Of a stretch of DNA of 14,564 bases, positions 13,958-14,564 are shown one piece after another; position 1 is the stretch's first letter; every line of letters begins with the position of its first letter. The notes below the pieces were generated by a model. It did no database searches. It worked only from the letters and a program-made list of their open reading frames with translations, and was not told where the DNA came from. Source of the DNA: Acidobacteriota bacterium. GTDB lineage: Bacteria > Acidobacteriota > Terriglobia > UBA7540. A program made the position numbers and the translations under genes. The stretch spans positions 1 to 14,564 of the forward strand of contig JAKAWO010000040.1 of assembly GCA_021827255.1 (NCBI GenBank), given 5' to 3'.

Positions 13958-14564
13958 GCGCGCCACAGACGCCCGCCTCGCTCGGCTTCCGCCTGCCTGC
14001 TGAAACCGCTCCGCACGAGGCTACCTGGATAGCCTGGCCCCACAATGCGTCCGACTGGCCGGGCCGCTTTGGACCGATTCCCTGGGTCTATGCGGACATC
14101 GTCCACAAGCTCACGGCGGGTGAAATTGTCCGTATCATGGTGAATTCCGCCGCGGAAGAAGGGCGCGCCCGCCGCGTTTTGACGCGCTTCGACGTGAATC
14201 TTTCTCGCGTCCAATTCTTCCGCATCCCGACCGACCGCGGCTGGACGCGAGACTCTGGCCCGTTGTTCCTCCGCCGCCCGCCGAGTTCGCCAGCCAAACC
14301 CGGCGAGTTGGCCATTGCCCGCTTCCGCTTCAACGGCTGGGCTAAATATCACGACTGGAGGCAGGACGACCGCGCACCCGGGCGCGTGGCGCGAGCCCTC
14401 CGCCTGCCCATCTTCCAAGCTCGCGTTCGGACTGGCGCCGTGGTGCTCGAAGGGGGGGCAATTGAAGTGAACGGCCGCGGCACGCTCATCGCCACAGAAG
14501 AGTGCCTGCTCGACCCGCGAATCCAGGTTCGCAATCCCGGCCTCGGCCGCGCAGACTTGGAGCG
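13954..14564 (+). CDS. aguA: Agmatine deiminase, N-terminal part (cut by window end)
   Basis: An open frame from GTG 13954 runs off the right edge with 203 codons visible. The product begins with FRLPAETAPHEATWIAWPHN (11-30) and DWPGRFG, the usual opening of the agmatine deiminase/peptidylarginine deiminase family. Later come RDSGPLFL, FNGWAKYHDWRQDD and VLEGGAIEVNGRGTLIATEECLLD, all family landmarks. It converts agmatine to N-carbamoylputrescine and ammonia, supplying the substrate of AguB. The catalytic Cys near the C-terminus lies beyond the window (full length is about 340-370). GTG is chosen because it overlaps the aguB stop by GTGA; the ribosome probably re-initiates. Confidence 0.95.
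   Translation, partial: MSAPQTPASLGFRLPAETAPHEATWIAWPHNASDWPGRFGPIPWVYADIVHKLTAGEIVRIMVNSAAEEGRARRVLTRFDVNLSRVQFFRIPTDRGWTRDSGPLFLRRPPSSPAKPGELAIARFRFNGWAKYHDWRQDDRAPGRVARALRLPIFQARVRTGAVVLEGGAIEVNGRGTLIATEECLLDPRIQVRNPGLGRADLE

Noticed and set aside
13897..14418. Minus-strand frame at the right end
   Set aside because: The plus strand here encodes agmatine deiminase with many family motifs. The minus frame has none and lacks a ribosome site.
1..14564. tRNA, rRNA, CRISPR array or insertion sequence
   Set aside because: No cloverleaf, ribosomal segment, regularly spaced repeat or transposase-like reading frame was seen on either strand.

Overview
The window is GC-rich, densely coding bacterial chromosome with 14 genes, one of them cut by the right edge. 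Gene content and style suggest an Acidobacteriota-like soil or sediment organism: many c-di-GMP proteins, a bacterial microcompartment shell gene, a RodZ-type protein and a DedA-rhodanese fusion. That assignment is inference; there is no rRNA or other taxonomic marker here.

Left part (1-5760, genes on the minus strand). Read in the direction of transcription the order is: a GAF-GGDEF diguanylate cyclase, a BMC-H microcompartment shell protein, a CoA-acylating aldehyde dehydrogenase with an unusual 149-residue C-terminal tail, a REC-HD-GYP c-di-GMP phosphodiesterase, and a REC-PilZ protein whose receiver has Glu in place of the phospho-accepting Asp. Makers, breakers and binders of c-di-GMP therefore flank a two-gene microcompartment cassette. 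The first 346 bases hold no gene but are AT-rich and contain a LacI-type operator palindrome and a sigma-54-like -24/-12 element.

Middle (5761-7720, plus strand). A strong sigma-70-like promoter drives a RodZ-like membrane HTH protein. It is followed by an unrecognised repeat-type protein that may start at CTG.

Nucleoside salvage operon (11707 down to 7840, minus strand): pyrimidine-nucleoside phosphorylase, NupC-type transporter, purine nucleoside phosphorylase and cytidine deaminase. Spacing is tight, with a TTGA stop/start overlap between the first two. Together they would import nucleosides, deaminate cytidine and split nucleosides to bases and pentose-1-phosphates.

Right part (11865-14564). 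On the minus strand is the most striking gene. It is a DedA-rhodanese fusion that appears to stop at TGA exactly in the rhodanese active-site loop, but the same frame continues with a textbook rhodanese C-terminus for 55 more codons. A perfect 7-bp hairpin with a G-rich 5-nt loop starts 14 nt after the TGA. I read this as a selenoprotein (Cys-Thr-Sec) with a bacterial SECIS element. On the plus strand lies the agmatine-to-putrescine pair aguB and aguA, overlapping by GTGA; aguA runs off the window.
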